A stretch of 64,000 bases of DNA from Phallusia mammillata (lineage: Eukaryota > Chordata > Ascidiacea > Phlebobranchia > Ascidiidae): contig QLIY01000008.1 of NCBI GenBank assembly GCA_003260075.1, forward strand, positions 124,001 through 188,000, in the 5' to 3' direction. The notes below the pieces were generated by a model. That model was not told where the DNA came from and did not search any database. It saw only the letters and a program-made list of their open reading frames with translations. The position numbers were made by a program, and so were the translations under genes. Below are positions 1-13,500 of the stretch, piece after piece (position 1 is the stretch's first letter; each line of letters starts with the position of its first letter).

Positions 1-98
1 GTTGGTGTTTTGGCTGGAAGCGATCTGATTGGGTGAGCGTCTGTGATGCGTTCAGGGAGAAAGTCACTTTTGACGAGTGTTTGGCCGCTGTCAGTTTG
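1..98 (-). CDS. Possible partial exon at left edge
   Basis: Read on the minus strand, a potential acceptor (TTAG at 99-102) is followed by 98 bases with two open frames running off the window. One frame is Ser/Thr/Lys-rich and resembles a disordered linker. The position, downstream of the last recognised gene 1 exon and on its strand, would suit the linker that follows the SAM domain in DLC-family proteins. There is no motif and the pyrimidine tract is poor, so this is a weak candidate that could equally be random sequence. Confidence 0.18.
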
Positions 99-3000
99 CT
101 AATTATATGTTTGCCTGAAATCTGATTACAGCTGATTGTTTTCACCGACAACGACACGATTTTCTGCACTGGAACATTTACGTCACAAATTGTTTTCGGC
201 ATAAATCATTTAGAAATCACTGAAGATATTTAGGGAAGACTTTAAGCGGAATCACAACAGCACGTTTTGCGTCTAAATTTGAGATAGTGATTTATTTTTT
301 CTGAATTGGCTTGTATTTTATAGGACATCTATTTGTTTGCTGAAGTTTTTAATGTTTGCCACAACTTAAAATATAACATACAAATACAATAGCGCAAAAA
401 TTGGTCGAATTTCTAACAATAAAATGTTTAAATGAAAAAAGAAAATTGTTAACCTTTTTATTCTTTAAAAAGCAAGCGAGACATGGCAAGAAAACAACTT
501 CGGTACTAAAATTTAAAATACAAACTTAAATGTCACTGGCTTCAACAAAATTCTCAGAAAAGGTCAAATCTAAAGCGTGTTTAAAAATCATTTAACTATC
601 TGAACTTTCAAACCACGATAGAGAAAAATTTTGTGGCATTATTTCTTTTCGCGTCAGTAATTTACACTTAGCGTATTTGAGACTAAACACACGACAATGT
701 GTGTGAAGAAAAACCGCCAGCCCTCGAAAAGACGATAGACTGACGACTTAACACTGTTTGATGGCAAATATTTTGACCAAAACTCTCTAAGCCTTTCTAT
801 TTTTCACTTCGGCTCGGTTTGAAAGATGGGTTTATCGCAAGTCTTGCGGTAACGGGGAAGATTACCGCGCATTGGCTTTAGCTTATATTGCAAAGAAACT
901 AATGTGAAAAAACGTGCATGTTTTACAGTATTACTGAAGGCTTTTTGGTTGTTTTCCAAAATTGAGAACAGCCATTGTCCTTTTCGCTTCATTGATAAAT
1001 TATTCCTTTTTGAAATAGGTTTGCAATCCTTACACGATTTTCCACCAAATGAACCTTGTTCAAATAGAACAGAACTTTTCAAACAAGGTTTAATCATAGG
1101 CAATGAGTATAGCGTACGCAATTTTTTCTTGGATATGCGTATTTATGTGTGCTAAAAAAACTTGGGAATCGAATTTCAAAATCTGCCAAAAGGATCAAAC
1201 GAGTGAAAACAATAATGTTTGAAGTGATTAAATGTCACCAACAAACCAAACGCGTTGAACTTTTTATTTGATCTTTTGTTGCGAACCTTGGGGATTTGAG
1301 ATTACAAATAAACATTTTCCGTCTGTTCAACGCCGAAAGGTCGGTTGCAGACTTCAAAACCGAGTGCTGCAAATACCAACTTCCCTCCTTGAAAGTCAAG
1401 TGCACGGGGCGCGACGCGCAGCAAAGTCTGCGCACCTGCTTGAGACTATTTTTGTTGACGCAGTGACGTCATCAAAGGTTACGTACCGACAGAACAAGAT
1501 TGTTGACAAACTGTCGACGTTTTAGGAGGCGAGGGGCCTTTGATGTTCGGGAGCAGATTTTGTTTGAAGTCTGCCCCCTCATCATGATAGACTGTGGCCA
1601 GCCCTAATAGTCGGCAGACGGATTAGAGTTAAGAGTAGAGAACAAGTGGGACGCATCAGGCTGACATTTTAATGTAAACAACTTTCACTGAGATTGATGT
1701 CTCGCTCGTTCCAGAGACATTCCAGTCTGGATGTGATCTTTTGTTCACTACAAATCGGCTGTCGTCTATAGGCCGCGTTTTCCGAACAAGTGTCAAGACT
1801 TTAATCTCTCAAGGGAATTTCGGGTGGAAAAAAACAATGGCGACTTCCTCGGATTATTGCAAAGGTTTTCCGGGCTTTGAATGTCCCCAAAGACCGTGAT
1901 AAATTGATAAAACAAGGAAATTTGTCACACAACAACATGTCTGTGTGTGCTGCAACAAATAAAAGCATTTAATCCCTTGGGATGCAAAACAACTGCCTTT
2001 AAAAAACAGGTGTTTGCAATGCTGTGGTGACAAAAAGATGTACTTATGCTAGAAGCTGACCAAGGGGAACATAGCTAACAAAGCACAAACGACGTTTTAA
2101 TTAATTGTGGTGTTCTCTACGGTTGTGTACAAAGCAGCATACTTCATCAATGTTAACCAAACAAAAATCGTTTCAAAACAGCACAACGCACGTATTTGTT
2201 TGACCTAGATACCACTTACAGTTTTTAAATAAAGACAACAAATAGATACGGCCAAACACAATAACTGTCCAAACCTTAGGGTCTAAATCAATAACAGACG
2301 GTGAATTGTAACTAGGTTATACGCTAAGTACCACGGTTCAGCGTAAAAGAAAACGATTTACCCAGCGCAAAGAATTTAAAGTGGATAACGGTCGTTCACT
2401 CTTTCTCTGCGGTTTTATCAACACTGACCACACCAGGTTACGTTGCAGATGCAATTCATCATGTCTGGAATGCCAAGCACCGTGTTCGCGCAACATATCA
2501 TCATCGCACACTTAACGCATTGTTGTGCATACAACCTCTACAACACCAGCAATAGCCATAGCAACCACAACACAAGCACAGTTACAAACACAACACTCGT
2601 AAAGGGGGAGCGGTTACAGTAGTGTAAGCTCGGCACTCGAAGTGACCTATACCAACACACGCGTTTCCGATTCTCGCATTGCTTGTAGTGTATATGCATG
2701 CATACTGTATGTGGCCACAGAATTGCAAGTGACGTCATGATGCACGTGATAGTTTGTGGTCACGAGCTGTGTTGTTATGGCGATAAAGTGTGGGGATTCA
2801 GACTTTGTTTGACCGGTGGTCAGTGATTGGTCAAATTGGAAAATGCCAAACTATTGAATAAATTGTTTAATTTAGGTTGTTTTGTTTCGAATTCGTCTGG
2901 CAAACAGTGTGTTGATTTTTAAATGATTCCGTTTGTGACGTGACAGTGCAATTTTTGTTGGAATTAAAAAGGCAAGGTGATTTCACGTTTTTTGGCGTTT

Positions 3001-5686
3001 ACGCTTATAGCGATAAGTATTGTGTTTAGAATACGATAAGTATTGTGTCCAAAAATGGTAAATTTAGATTATAATTGCAAGCTGTAGTGATGTGGTTTAC
3101 TGTTGAATCTAAAATCAGCCGCAAAGTCACGATTTTAACCCATAGATGCTTCATATATGACCACAACAAATTTAGAAGTATAACCACAACATATGCTTGC
3201 AAGCCAAATTCGACTTTTTAACGTGATTGTGGTGAATCACATGGTTGTGTACCCCGTGTGCAAAACCGGCTGCAGCAAACAAGACAATTATCCTCATTTA
3301 GTTGTAATGCCAACGGCTATAAGAGAGATTGTATCAAAGTGTTGAGATTTTGCCTGCCACAGATAAAGTTAGACAGTGCGTACAACGTACAACGACCAAA
3401 ATACCCCTTGATACCGTCGGGTAGCACAAAAACAAACTTTTGATTTTTACATACGTGCTACGTTGTGATTATCAACAAAAAACGTGATTTTTTTAGTTTT
3501 TCAAATAGTTTATGGCACAATAATTACTTGCATTTAAAGTGGTATTATATCGTAGGGATCCAAAAACAAAATCGAGGTCTTTGTGTATTGAAAACTCGTG
3601 TAAAAAATGAAATTTAGGTTGTAATGTCGTATTTGTAACAGATAAAGTCGTACGCCCGCACATGACCTTCATGCCACTTGGTGTCCTTGAAGGTCATTGA
3701 ACCTGTGCAGCAAGATAAGTGTTTCACGACCAGTGTATCGTGTTACTTGAGCGGAAACGACGGGTTCAACACAGGCATGGGTAACGCACGACCTTTTATT
3801 GCGGCAAATTAGATTGTGGGGAGAAATAAAGAGGAATCCTGTAAAACCTCAATAACATGTTTTTCTGTGTAGGGTAAAACAATCAAGAAAATCATAGTAC
3901 ACCAGGCCAATTGAAGGCGTTATACCGAATCTAGCATTCCCATATGGCAAGACACAAATGAAAAATCTAGCCTGCGGTGGGATTCGAAAATAAATGTTTT
4001 CTTGATATTGATTTTTTTTGTTCTGGTTTGTCATAATCCTCAACAATAATAGCAACAAAATACTGTTCTCCGACAGAATGAAGAAGCAAGAATAGAAGAA
4101 ACAATTTAAAAACGTTGGTGTCGCTGACAGATTCAGCAAATCTTTTATTAAACAAACCCATGTGTACAATCCCTAAAAATATACACCTGAATTTTAACTA
4201 TAACGACTGAAGCTTTAAAGAAGTGAATTCATAATTTGGCGGCGTAAGTGAATTTTAAAACAGTTAAAGAAGCCATTTGTTGTCGAATAACAGATCGAGT
4301 TGTAAATCAATCGATTCGCGCGTTCCATTTACCAGCGTTTATTGCGTCACAATTCCCTGCGGTTTTCGCGCATATGACAATTGTTGTGTGGATTAGCGAC
4401 AACAGTCACTGTTACGTCACAAGCGCCCTCTTTCACGTCATAATCGCACATGGACAAACAGTGAAAAATACGAAGCCGCGTCGTAAAATTCACGATCACC
4501 GACAAACGCAACAAATACGTTCGATTCTTGAATTCCGGTAATATTTGAGGCGACGCGCGCGTTTTCTTCCGGTTTCAGATTTTCTCCTGGCGTGAAAATA
4601 TTTGTTCGAAATCAACAATCAGTGACGTCATAAACGATTTACGGCAGGTGCCGAGAAGATTGAGTTTGTGGGTTTTGACAAACATTGTCTCTTAGACGGG
4701 AAATTGAAATGAGTCAAATTTAAAAGGTTCGACCGTACGAAGCTGGTTAAAGTTTTCAAAATAAAACAATTTTATACAGTTGAGAAAACCATATTGCCTT
4801 TGTAGAGGCTAGTTGATACTTCGGTCGTTTTAACCAATAGTGCCTCGTGATGTTTTGTTATAACTTCAAATGTAATAACTTCAAAAATAGTCCCAAATGT
4901 ACAAACCCAAAGAGAATTTTTAGAACCAAACAAGTGTTTACCCATAACTTCGATAAATGACCTGACCTTATTTGAAACACGGCGTTAAAAATTTGTGACA
5001 ATGCCGGGTTGCTACTAAAACGCATTCCTTTCTATTAAATACCTTCTGTCGATTTCCGCCAACGAAAACGGCCAGTTACCAGAATAGGTCGTAGGAAAAC
5101 AGACAGCAAATGTCGTTTTGTGGCAAATTGTTTTACCCTTGAGACAGTTAACGGGTGTGTAGCATATGGGGGCCTTGTTACCTGGTTTTTACGTAATAAC
5201 GATCAACGTGACAGACAAGCAACTGAATTATACCTGACGTTTTCGTCCCATGTGGCTTGTTACGTAAATAGCTGTGCCCGATAAGATTAGTGATTTCGAC
5301 CTTTTCTAAACGTGACACACTAATAGAAAATAGAACGCGTCATATTACCGGCAAGAATGGAAATTTTTAAGCCTTTTCGAACGAGAAATTCCGCTCATAA
5401 AACATGTCATAGTACATAATACAAAACCGCTAAGGAAATTTTATGATCTTCGCCTTTAAGGCCCGATGTGTATATTTGAACCAAGCTTATGACAAAATTC
5501 TACACAACGAAAGAAAAAATACCAGATTTACTGTTTCGATCTACCAAATTGACGTATTTCGAAGTTTAAATTCCACAACATTTACAAAACCCAATGTTCA
5601 ACACATTAGGTCAAAAAGAATCAACCGGATGTACAATTTTGTCATAGAATGTCTATTGCACCAAAAGCTTAGGGTATAACTTATAA
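99..5686. other. Non-coding stretch, no gene seen
   Basis: No convincing exon on either strand. It contains perfect TGACGTCA octamers at 1464, 2730 and 4623. A CA-rich 53-codon ORF at 2450-2620 (+) follows an acceptor-like TTGCAG, but its His/Asn/Ser/Thr composition follows from CAN-type simple sequence. The region may be intron or 3' part of gene 1, or intergenic. Confidence 0.5.
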
Positions 5687-5834
5687 GCTATTGCTGCCAG
5701 GCATAATATCAACTTTCTAGAGCTCTTCTGGCAAATTTTGTTTTATTCCGACGTTTCGACGTCCTATACAGGTCGCCTTCATCAGGGTAAATAACACTGA
5801 ATGGGTTATCTTTAGTTCCTTATTCAAATAGAAT
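5687..5834 (-). mobile_element. Retroelement-like repeat with spliced leader at its 5' end
   Basis: On the minus strand the unit starts with an exact 16-nt Ciona spliced leader (5819-5834). About 30 nt later comes CTGATGA, one unpaired base, an 8-bp stem (one mismatch, one G-U pair) with a GTAT loop, then GAAACGTCGG and a shared tail ending in GGCAGCAATAGC. The same tail and box occur at 24241-24325 and 57038-57120. The CTGATGA...GAAAC arrangement resembles a hammerhead ribozyme core, as reported in Penelope-like elements. The leader is not followed by GT, so this is not a spliced-leader RNA gene. It looks like a reverse-transcribed trans-spliced transcript. Confidence 0.6.
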
Positions 5835-5995
5835 GGCACAACATGAAACGTATCAACTACTTGTATCTAATATCTGATATGAGAGAAGTGTTTCGTCTGG
5901 GACTAACCACCGCTTAGGTCGGCTTGCTGATTCGTCATTTATAACCAGACATTAACTTCAAGGCATTCTCTGTCGGCGGAAAGATGATTCAGACT

Positions 5996-7267
5996 TTTTA
6001 TCAGCCGAAACACGAATTACTGAAGAATGTAGGCGTTTGCGTTACCATCAAATGAGAGGTATTTATTTTCAGGTAAGCACAAATTCAGATACATTTCGAT
6101 TGATTCATTAAGTTAACAAGTCGTTGTACTTAGCAATGTTAAAGGGTGTTAACCCAAGAAGTGGGCGATTTCGTAGAAATTTATTCAGAGCATTTCGGCA
6201 CTAAGTTAGGAATAGTTTGGTTTTAACCAATAGTTTAAGCGTACAAGTCATTGGTATCCAAAAAGTCGTGAGATAACTTAAAAATTAGAGGAATTTTCCA
6301 AACTACTACAATTGTCAATGTGTCATCCAGTCAAAAGCTACTCTGCGATCAAGGTTTTGACATAAAATCTCCAACTACTTTTGGAAGTTACTTCTCAATT
6401 ATTATTAAGTGTGCAAAACAATGTATCCCTCGGATAAACAAGTGTGCGTAAACGTTACAAATTTAAGCGACATTGTTGTCAGTTGCTGTGTGTAGTTCTA
6501 GTTTAGAGTCAGTATTTAAGAACTTAATTTTTTCGACATAATGTTTTGTGTGGCCAAAACAAACCTAACCGACGAACACTTTTTACCATCTTTTGTGTTT
6601 GCTTGCAGCGATCTAGGTCTTATTCATACCCCCCCCCCCTTTTATCAGCCGAAACACGAATTACTGAAGAATGTAGGCGTTTGCGTTTCCATCAGAGGTA
6701 TTTTTTTTTCAGGTAAGCACAGATTCAGATACGTTTCCATTGATTCATTAAGTTCACAAGTCATAGCACTTATTAATGTTAAAGGGTGTTTAACCAAGGA
6801 GTGGGCGATTTCGTAGAAATTTATTCAGAGCATTTCGGCACTAACTTAGGAATAGTTTGGTTTTAACCAATGTATTCAGCGTACACGTCATTGGATTCCA
6901 AAAGTTGAGATATAACATCAAATAGTGGAGGAATTTTCCAAACTACTACAATTGTCAATGTATCATCCAGTCAAAAGCTACTCTGCGATCAACGTTTTGA
7001 CATAAAATCTCTAACAACTTTTGGAAGTTACTTCTCAATTATTATGAAATGTGCAAAACAATGACCCTCGGATAAAAAAGTGTGCGTAAACGTTACAAAT
7101 TTAAGCGACACTGTTTCCAGTTGCTGTCTGTAGTCCTAGTTAAGAGTCAGTATTTAAGAACTTTATTTTTTCGACATAATGTTTTGTGTGGCCAAAACAA
7201 ACCTAACCGATGAACACTTTTTACCATCTTTTGTGTTTGCTTGCAGCGATCTCGGTCTTATTCATAG
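5996..7267. repeat. Direct duplication (~630 bp units) around C tract
   Basis: Copy 1 (about 5996-6628) and copy 2 (about 6640-7267) are nearly identical, with scattered substitutions and small indels. They are separated by 11 C at 6629-6639. Copy 1 ends one base into disagreement with copy 2, as at most tracts in this window. The pattern suggests two haplotypes joined across a placeholder gap. Short ORFs here are not conserved between copies. Confidence 0.85.
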
Positions 7268-7507
7268 ACCGCTTCGAGCTTGTGTGACCTCGGTATCGGA
7301 TATTTATTGTTGTCCGGCATACACCGGTTACGACGCAAGCTTATCAGCGCTACCATCTTCTCCAGCAAACAAGAGGCAACAGATAAGTTGTGGGGCAACC
7401 GGATAAACTCTGAAGCAAAACATGATCGGCTCATATCCTACCTACAGCAACGTTTGTTTGTCCATAACATGGTGGGTCCGTTAAAGTATACGTGAATGTA
7501 TTCGTTC

Positions 7508-7829
7508 GTGTTTTGTTCACGTAAAAGTGTTTGTTGGGTGGAAATTTTGTTTGAAACCTTTAAAGTACAGGGTGTAAAGGTCATAGTTTGTTACACGTAT
7601 TTTATTTGTTTTAGGCACACGCGGCTCTTGGATCGAACTCATTTTAGGTGGATGGGTTGTTATGCCCCCCCCCCCGTGTTTTGTTCACGTAAAAGTGTTT
7701 GTTGGGTGGAAATTTTGTTTGATACCTTTAAAGTACAGGGTGTAAAGGTCATAGTTTGCACGTATTTTATTTGTTTTAGGCACACGCGGCTCTTGGATCG
7801 AACTAATTTTAGGTGGATGGGTTGTTATA
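7508..7829. repeat. Direct duplication (~155 bp units) around C tract
   Basis: Copies at about 7508-7664 and 7676-7829 flank 11 C at 7665-7675, that is ten C plus one native C. A 133-codon ORF spans both copies, but it is a product of the join and the copies differ by amino-acid-changing substitutions, so it is not annotated as a gene. Confidence 0.85.
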
Positions 7830-8608
7830 TTTCACATTCAGTATTATTTAAAGTATTTTGTTCCAATTTAAAGATTTATTTATGGGATCAGCCATAGAGC
7901 AATCATGCAGACCAGTGATCACGACACACTCATACAGAAATACTTTTTGGTGACTTTTTATTAACAAAAACAGGAGTTTGCAAAAATGTGACAAATTCTG
8001 TAAAGTATATACCATACATAGCAGAAGTAGCAAAGATTAATCCAACATTTCCACTTCTCTTAAAAATCAGATTGATTAACTGAATTAAGTCTGTTTAAAT
8101 TCAAATTGACAATCGACTAATTGACAACCAACGTTTAATTGTCACAGAAGATGCAAAGCTAAATCGATTTTTCATCTGTCTGTTGATGTAAACCAGGTAG
8201 CCACGAAACCTCCCAGTGGTGCAACAACGACGATCAAATTGGGATTAGGTCGAGCACAGCCTTAAACGCCCTACATGTTTGAAAACAGCCCAGATGGCAA
8301 AACAAGTATCACAAATATTAGGACAGTAAAAGATGCACAAACATAACAAGTTGACAACAGCGTTTTGATCACAAAGCCCGTGTTTTGCAGATGACTTTTA
8401 TAACGTGTTTGTACATATTTGCAACGGAGTGTATACCACTTTATAATATCTGCAGCTAATGCACTCAGCAAATTGTAGAGAAGCATTGTTTGAAAGTAGG
8501 GATTGCATTGTTTCTTTTCTTTTTTTCCCCGCTTGAATTCGTTACAATTTTTTTGCTTTAAAGTTTTCACACCGCTACACAAGACAGGTCAGAAAACCAA
8601 AGTATGTG

Positions 8609-8778
8609 CTTTTATAACTATCCTATAGGGCCAAATAAGATTATTTAAAAACATTTCTCCCTTTAAGTAAATGAAAAACACTTGGCACTCTACTTTTAAA
8701 CAGTAAAATTGCAACACATTAACGCAGTGTGCTCAAATAAGACCATCGCCAGCCCAGTGGCGAGCTAAACATATTCGA

Positions 8779-8849
<71 letters not shown>

Positions 8850-9075
8850 GAAATAATGGCAAGGGGACCGTTTAGAAAAAAATGTGAAAAAGTTCGGGAA
8901 CCACTGTTTTATAACTATCCTATAGGGCCAAATAAGATTATTTAAAAACATTTCTCACTTTAAGTAAATGGAAAACACTTAGCACTCTACTTTTAAACAG
9001 TAAAATTGCAACACATTAACGTAGTGTGCTCAAATAAGACCATCACCAGCCCAGTGGCGAGCTAAACATATTCCA
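8609..9075. repeat. Duplication with 67-base C run and hAT end
   Basis: Copies at 8609-8777 and 8908-9075 flank a C run at 8781-8847. After the run, 8848-8906 ends in GGGAACCACTG, the terminal inverted repeat of a hAT-type MITE also seen at 50243-50568. Copy 1 lacks this insertion at the same site, so the two copies look like empty and filled alleles. The poly-Gly ORF read on the minus strand here is purely the C run. Confidence 0.7.
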
Positions 9076-9123
9076 AGGCAAATATTTATTGGTTGAGCTC
9101 TCGTAATTCAGCTGTCACTCGCG

Positions 9124-9148
9124 CCCCCCCCCCCCCCCCCCCCCCCCC
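9124..9148. other. 25-base C run
   Basis: A run of 25 C without an obvious flanking duplication. It may be a sized gap placeholder like the 10-base tracts, or a genuine homopolymer. Confidence 0.6.
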
Positions 9149-9310
9149 GTCAAAATAACACGCAGTGTGTCTCGAATTTATATTTGACTTCAATCAAATA
9201 TCGATTTATAACCGTGGTATTCTAGTTGGACGAACAAGGCGAAATGTTGTTACGTCGCAAATGAATGTGGAATTTATAAGGTTAGATTGTCGATGCACAT
9301 TTGACAAATC

Positions 9311-9620
9311 GGCTTTTCACCGGCGTCAGTTTGCGGCGCCAAAGAAGGGATTAGTATTTACAAAACGACGTGCTCAAATTGTGAAAATTTACAATGGTTG
9401 TAGCAAGCTGATGTATTTACAAAATTCATATTTGGCGGAGTATTAAAAAACATCACTCAACCCCCCCCCCGGCTTTTCACCGGCGTCAGTTTGCGGCGCC
9501 AAAGAAGGGATTAGTATTGACAAAACGACGTGCTCAAATTGTGAAAATTTACAACGGTTGTAGTAAGCTGATGTATTTACAAAATTCATATTTAACGGAG
9601 TATTAAAAAACATCACTCAA
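9311..9620. repeat. Direct duplication (~150 bp units) around C10
   Basis: Copies at 9311-9460 and 9471-9620 are almost identical (an A/G difference and a few others) and are separated by exactly ten C at 9461-9470. Confidence 0.85.
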
Positions 9621-9836
9621 AAAACCTATTAGGGTTCATGCACGAAGAACAAAATTTCATTTGCTTTTTACAAACGATTTTGGGATTTTTCCTGAAATAA
9701 ATCGCAGTAAAAAAGTTATGAGCCAGAAACTTCGTGGCAACAAACATTTAATGCAAGTTCATGTCTTATAAAAATAGCACAGTGCAATACCATTAGCAGT
9801 CATGTTGTTTTTATGACGGGAAAATTCTTGAGACGG

Positions 9837-10510
9837 TTCAACGGCCTGTCCCCTGCATTCGATACTAATCTTATTGCTGCTAATTAAGGCAATGGCGCCT
9901 CTGCGTTGTTGGATAACATCACGAGACGGCAGACTCTCGTAAAAGAGCTTATATCATCGCAACAGCAATCAACAAAGAGGTTATTAATGTATTTTTTGCA
10001 CAAGGATTTGTAATTGTGTCTATAGTAGGGATATACTACATTGCAAAGACAAGAACAACAGAACAATGACCTCTAAGATCTTAGGGTAAATTTTAGGATT
10101 TTTATCATAATCGGTAAAAGTCACAAACATTTTGTCACATACAAAAGCATCAAGCCAATAAATGATAAGTAACCCCCCCCCCTTCAACGGCCTTTCCCCT
10201 GCATTCGATACTAATCTTATTGTTGCTAATTAAGGCAATGGCGCCTCTGCGTTGTTGGATAACATCACGAGGCGGCAGACTCTCGTAAAAGAGCTTATAT
10301 CATCGCAACAGCAATCAACATAGAGGTTATTACTGTATTTTTTTGCACAAGGATTTGTAATTGTGTCTGTAGTTGGGATATGCTACATTGCAAAGACAAG
10401 AACAACAGAACAATGACCTCTAAGATCTTGGGTAAATTTTAGGATTTTTATTATAATCGGTAAAAGTCACAAACATTTTGTCACATGCATCAAGCCAAAA
10501 AATGATGAGT
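9837..10510. repeat. Direct duplication (~330 bp units) around C10
   Basis: Copies at about 9837-10172 and 10183-10510 differ by scattered substitutions and a short deletion, and flank ten C at 10173-10182. The base just before the tract disagrees with copy 2. Confidence 0.85.
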
Positions 10511-13500
10511 AGGCTGAAGACAGTGCACACTGTTTCGACCTATGATGCACTGGTGTCATAACTTGGTGCACAAATTTGTTTAAGTAACTTGCGCACACAA
10601 CAGCGTGCATGCGACAAACCAATTACATCAGCAGAAAATACAAAGACCTTATTCCCAATGTAACTATCGGCTGGTGATCCAACAGACACTACACGTTTTC
10701 CCATAACATCGTTTAGCATATTCATGTTACGTGAAATGCTCCACTTAAAGATCACACTGAATAGCATAGCTTTAAAACGTGACCATATATGGAGATGCTG
10801 AGCTTAGAGAGCTTGTGGTGATGTGAGTTATAAGATTCAGTGTGATGTGGTTAAGGAGTTGTTGCTACTTTAAAAAAATCGACTTGAATGATCTTTCTCG
10901 TGGTGCGGTTAGTCCAAAATACGGGAGTCTTAGCCTAAGTGGTTTAATATGTTTGAAATTTGCGCATTTTTAAGTTTGTGGGCAAAACGAATGTACCTTT
11001 TGACGCACGTAACTGGAAGTTGTTGACAATCCCAAACCACATAAAAGTACAAATCCGCTGATCGGTTTGATGTGGGCAATAATGTGTCAAGATTTACTTG
11101 AATTTAAACTTATAAATACGCGTTGAAATGATCATTCTGGCCAAAAATATTCGGTTTACGTGACAAACTGAATTGCACTATCTTCCTGGAAAATACGTAA
11201 GTAATAGAAAAATGCGATTGTAAGAACGAATTTGAAACATGAAATACTGAAATAATGCATGAAATAATGAAATAAAAAACAAAACAAAAAAAGCTTTAAG
11301 GCGCTGAAAAACATTCGGTAAAAAAATCAGTCAGTTACCGATTCATGGAAATATATATTTTGTCTGTTTGACATTATCAGTTTCTAAATGGAATTTGAAG
11401 GACAAAAACGATGACTTAAAGAAAATGTTTTATAGATTAAAACCATGTTTTGCCCAAAAGAACCGAAAAAGGGCGGGAAAAGTTCAAAAATTCAAACCAC
11501 GCAGACAATTTTAAACGACGCACGTTTAAACAAGTCAGGTTGGGATTACATGCAGCTGACGTCAACAATGGAAACAAACATTGTGGAACTTAATCCTTTT
11601 ACATGGCGGAATTTGTTTATTACGTCATAGAGCACAACACACGGTACGCGATCAGCATTTCTATCTGCGTGCCAGTCCACGTGCGCACTTAACTCTACAA
11701 CCGCGATTTTTTTGCGAGTTTATTTCTACATTAAATAATTTATGAAGAGAGACAAATCACTTTGGGGTGCACAAATTTAGTGATGGAGGCGTGAGTTCGA
11801 ATCCCACTTTAGACAGAATGTTATATTCTGACGAAGTACTCATTGTATTGCAGTTTATAAAGGTCCCTCAAGTTGTTATATATGCCGCAACCATAAAATA
11901 ATACACAAAGTAGAAACAATAGTACAACAAAAATCAATACCTTACCAACAGATTGGTCTGACTAATGATTTTGTTTGTTCTATTTTATTGCCTCATTTGT
12001 AGGGGAAAGGTTTACATTACAACCAAAGCAGTTTGAACGTTAGGCACGAGACCGCTTAAAAATTAACAAAAAACAAACAACACTTGGAAAGTTACCCACC
12101 AACGCTAAAACAAAACGTGATTTCAAATTTTACGACCGAAAAAGATGTTTGTACAGTAGGTGTATACACCAAATGTTACCTTTGGACTTTAAGCAGATTT
12201 TATTGTGGTTCGTTCGTGTTGTAAATCGGGTGGGAAATAAATAGTTATTAAGTTGTAAGTAGTATTTGTTGTTCGGTGTAACGGGAAATTAAATAGGTGA
12301 AAGGTTAACCAGGGGCAAATCACTGCATTCTTTGTTTGCAAACATCCCGTATGTGAGGTTTTAATTCGTTACAGCGAAATGAGATGGCACAGGTGTTGTT
12401 AGAGTCAAGGAACAATTTTATCACTGGTAAGTGTTCGTTTTTTTGCACCTTAAACCTTTTTAGGAAACTGTTTTTTGTCCTAACTTTTGTCATAAGAAAC
12501 TTGAATGCGAACAAAGTCAGATAAATTAAAACAAAAAATGCTAATTGACTCTCGGTGTCCAATTTCAACCACACAAAATCTCCAAAACGAAGTTTTTTTC
12601 ATAACAAACCGATGTCCCAAGAGATACCAAATCAACAGAGGTAATATAAAAAAAAACACCCTACTACCGTCATATGTAGCGACTCCCACACAAATCTGTC
12701 AAAACAAGGACGTGACAGAAAACACGATCTTTGCTCCAAAAGAGCATCGTCCATATGCTGCTAATGGGCCGTGTCATATTTTCCCGGTCTGTTGCGACGA
12801 AGCCCATGTTTTCGAGCACATTTGTGTCGGTGGAAGCCAGCGAAGACGTCAAGAGCGACGCATAAAAACGTGAATCAGCTTATTACTGTGACAAGGTCGC
12901 ACCACAAACACAAATTGTAGATCACAATCTCAAAAGAAAACCACGCAGACCAAAGGGCGGGTGGAATACGTGAAAAACAGCCCGGGAGGGAATGTCCTTT
13001 CCCGGCGTCGATTCTAAACTCATTACAGTGTTTTTAAGCACGAAGCAACGGGGTCATACGGGTTCGTTGTGATTGTGTGTGATCTCACTGACAGCTGCTG
13101 CTAGATAAAGAATGCCGAAAGCACGCGCCTGCTCGACGTGCTAAAATGGAGTTGTGAGCGATTGGTGCTTGTTTTTGGCCACTTCAGACTGTCCGATTCG
13201 CCTGTTATGTGGTCGACTATTGAAGGTCACACAAACGCGGGTTAGAGCACTAAACCCATTTGACACAACTGGATTAGAAGTTAGTCACTACTCCTGACAT
13301 ACTTTGTCAGAGTGCCAAGGTGCTCTTCCACCTTCGTTGAACTGTCGTCAGGTTATCGTTGAGCATGGAATCAACAGGTTCCAAAACATCGTCTTAAATC
13401 GTCGTTAAACGCTTGTTATACGATGTGCAAAGTATGTGGCACCAAGGACGTTCACAGTAAAGTGTAAACACCCCAAACAGGTGGTGACTTGTTGCTCCCT

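Noticed and set aside
7496-7897. 133-codon ORF with an internal protein repeat
   Set aside because: Created by joining two haplotype-like copies across a C tract; copies differ by amino-acid changes and have no splice or start support.
8733-8951. ORF with a poly-glycine run
   Set aside because: The glycines are only the 67-base C run read on the minus strand, most likely a gap placeholder.
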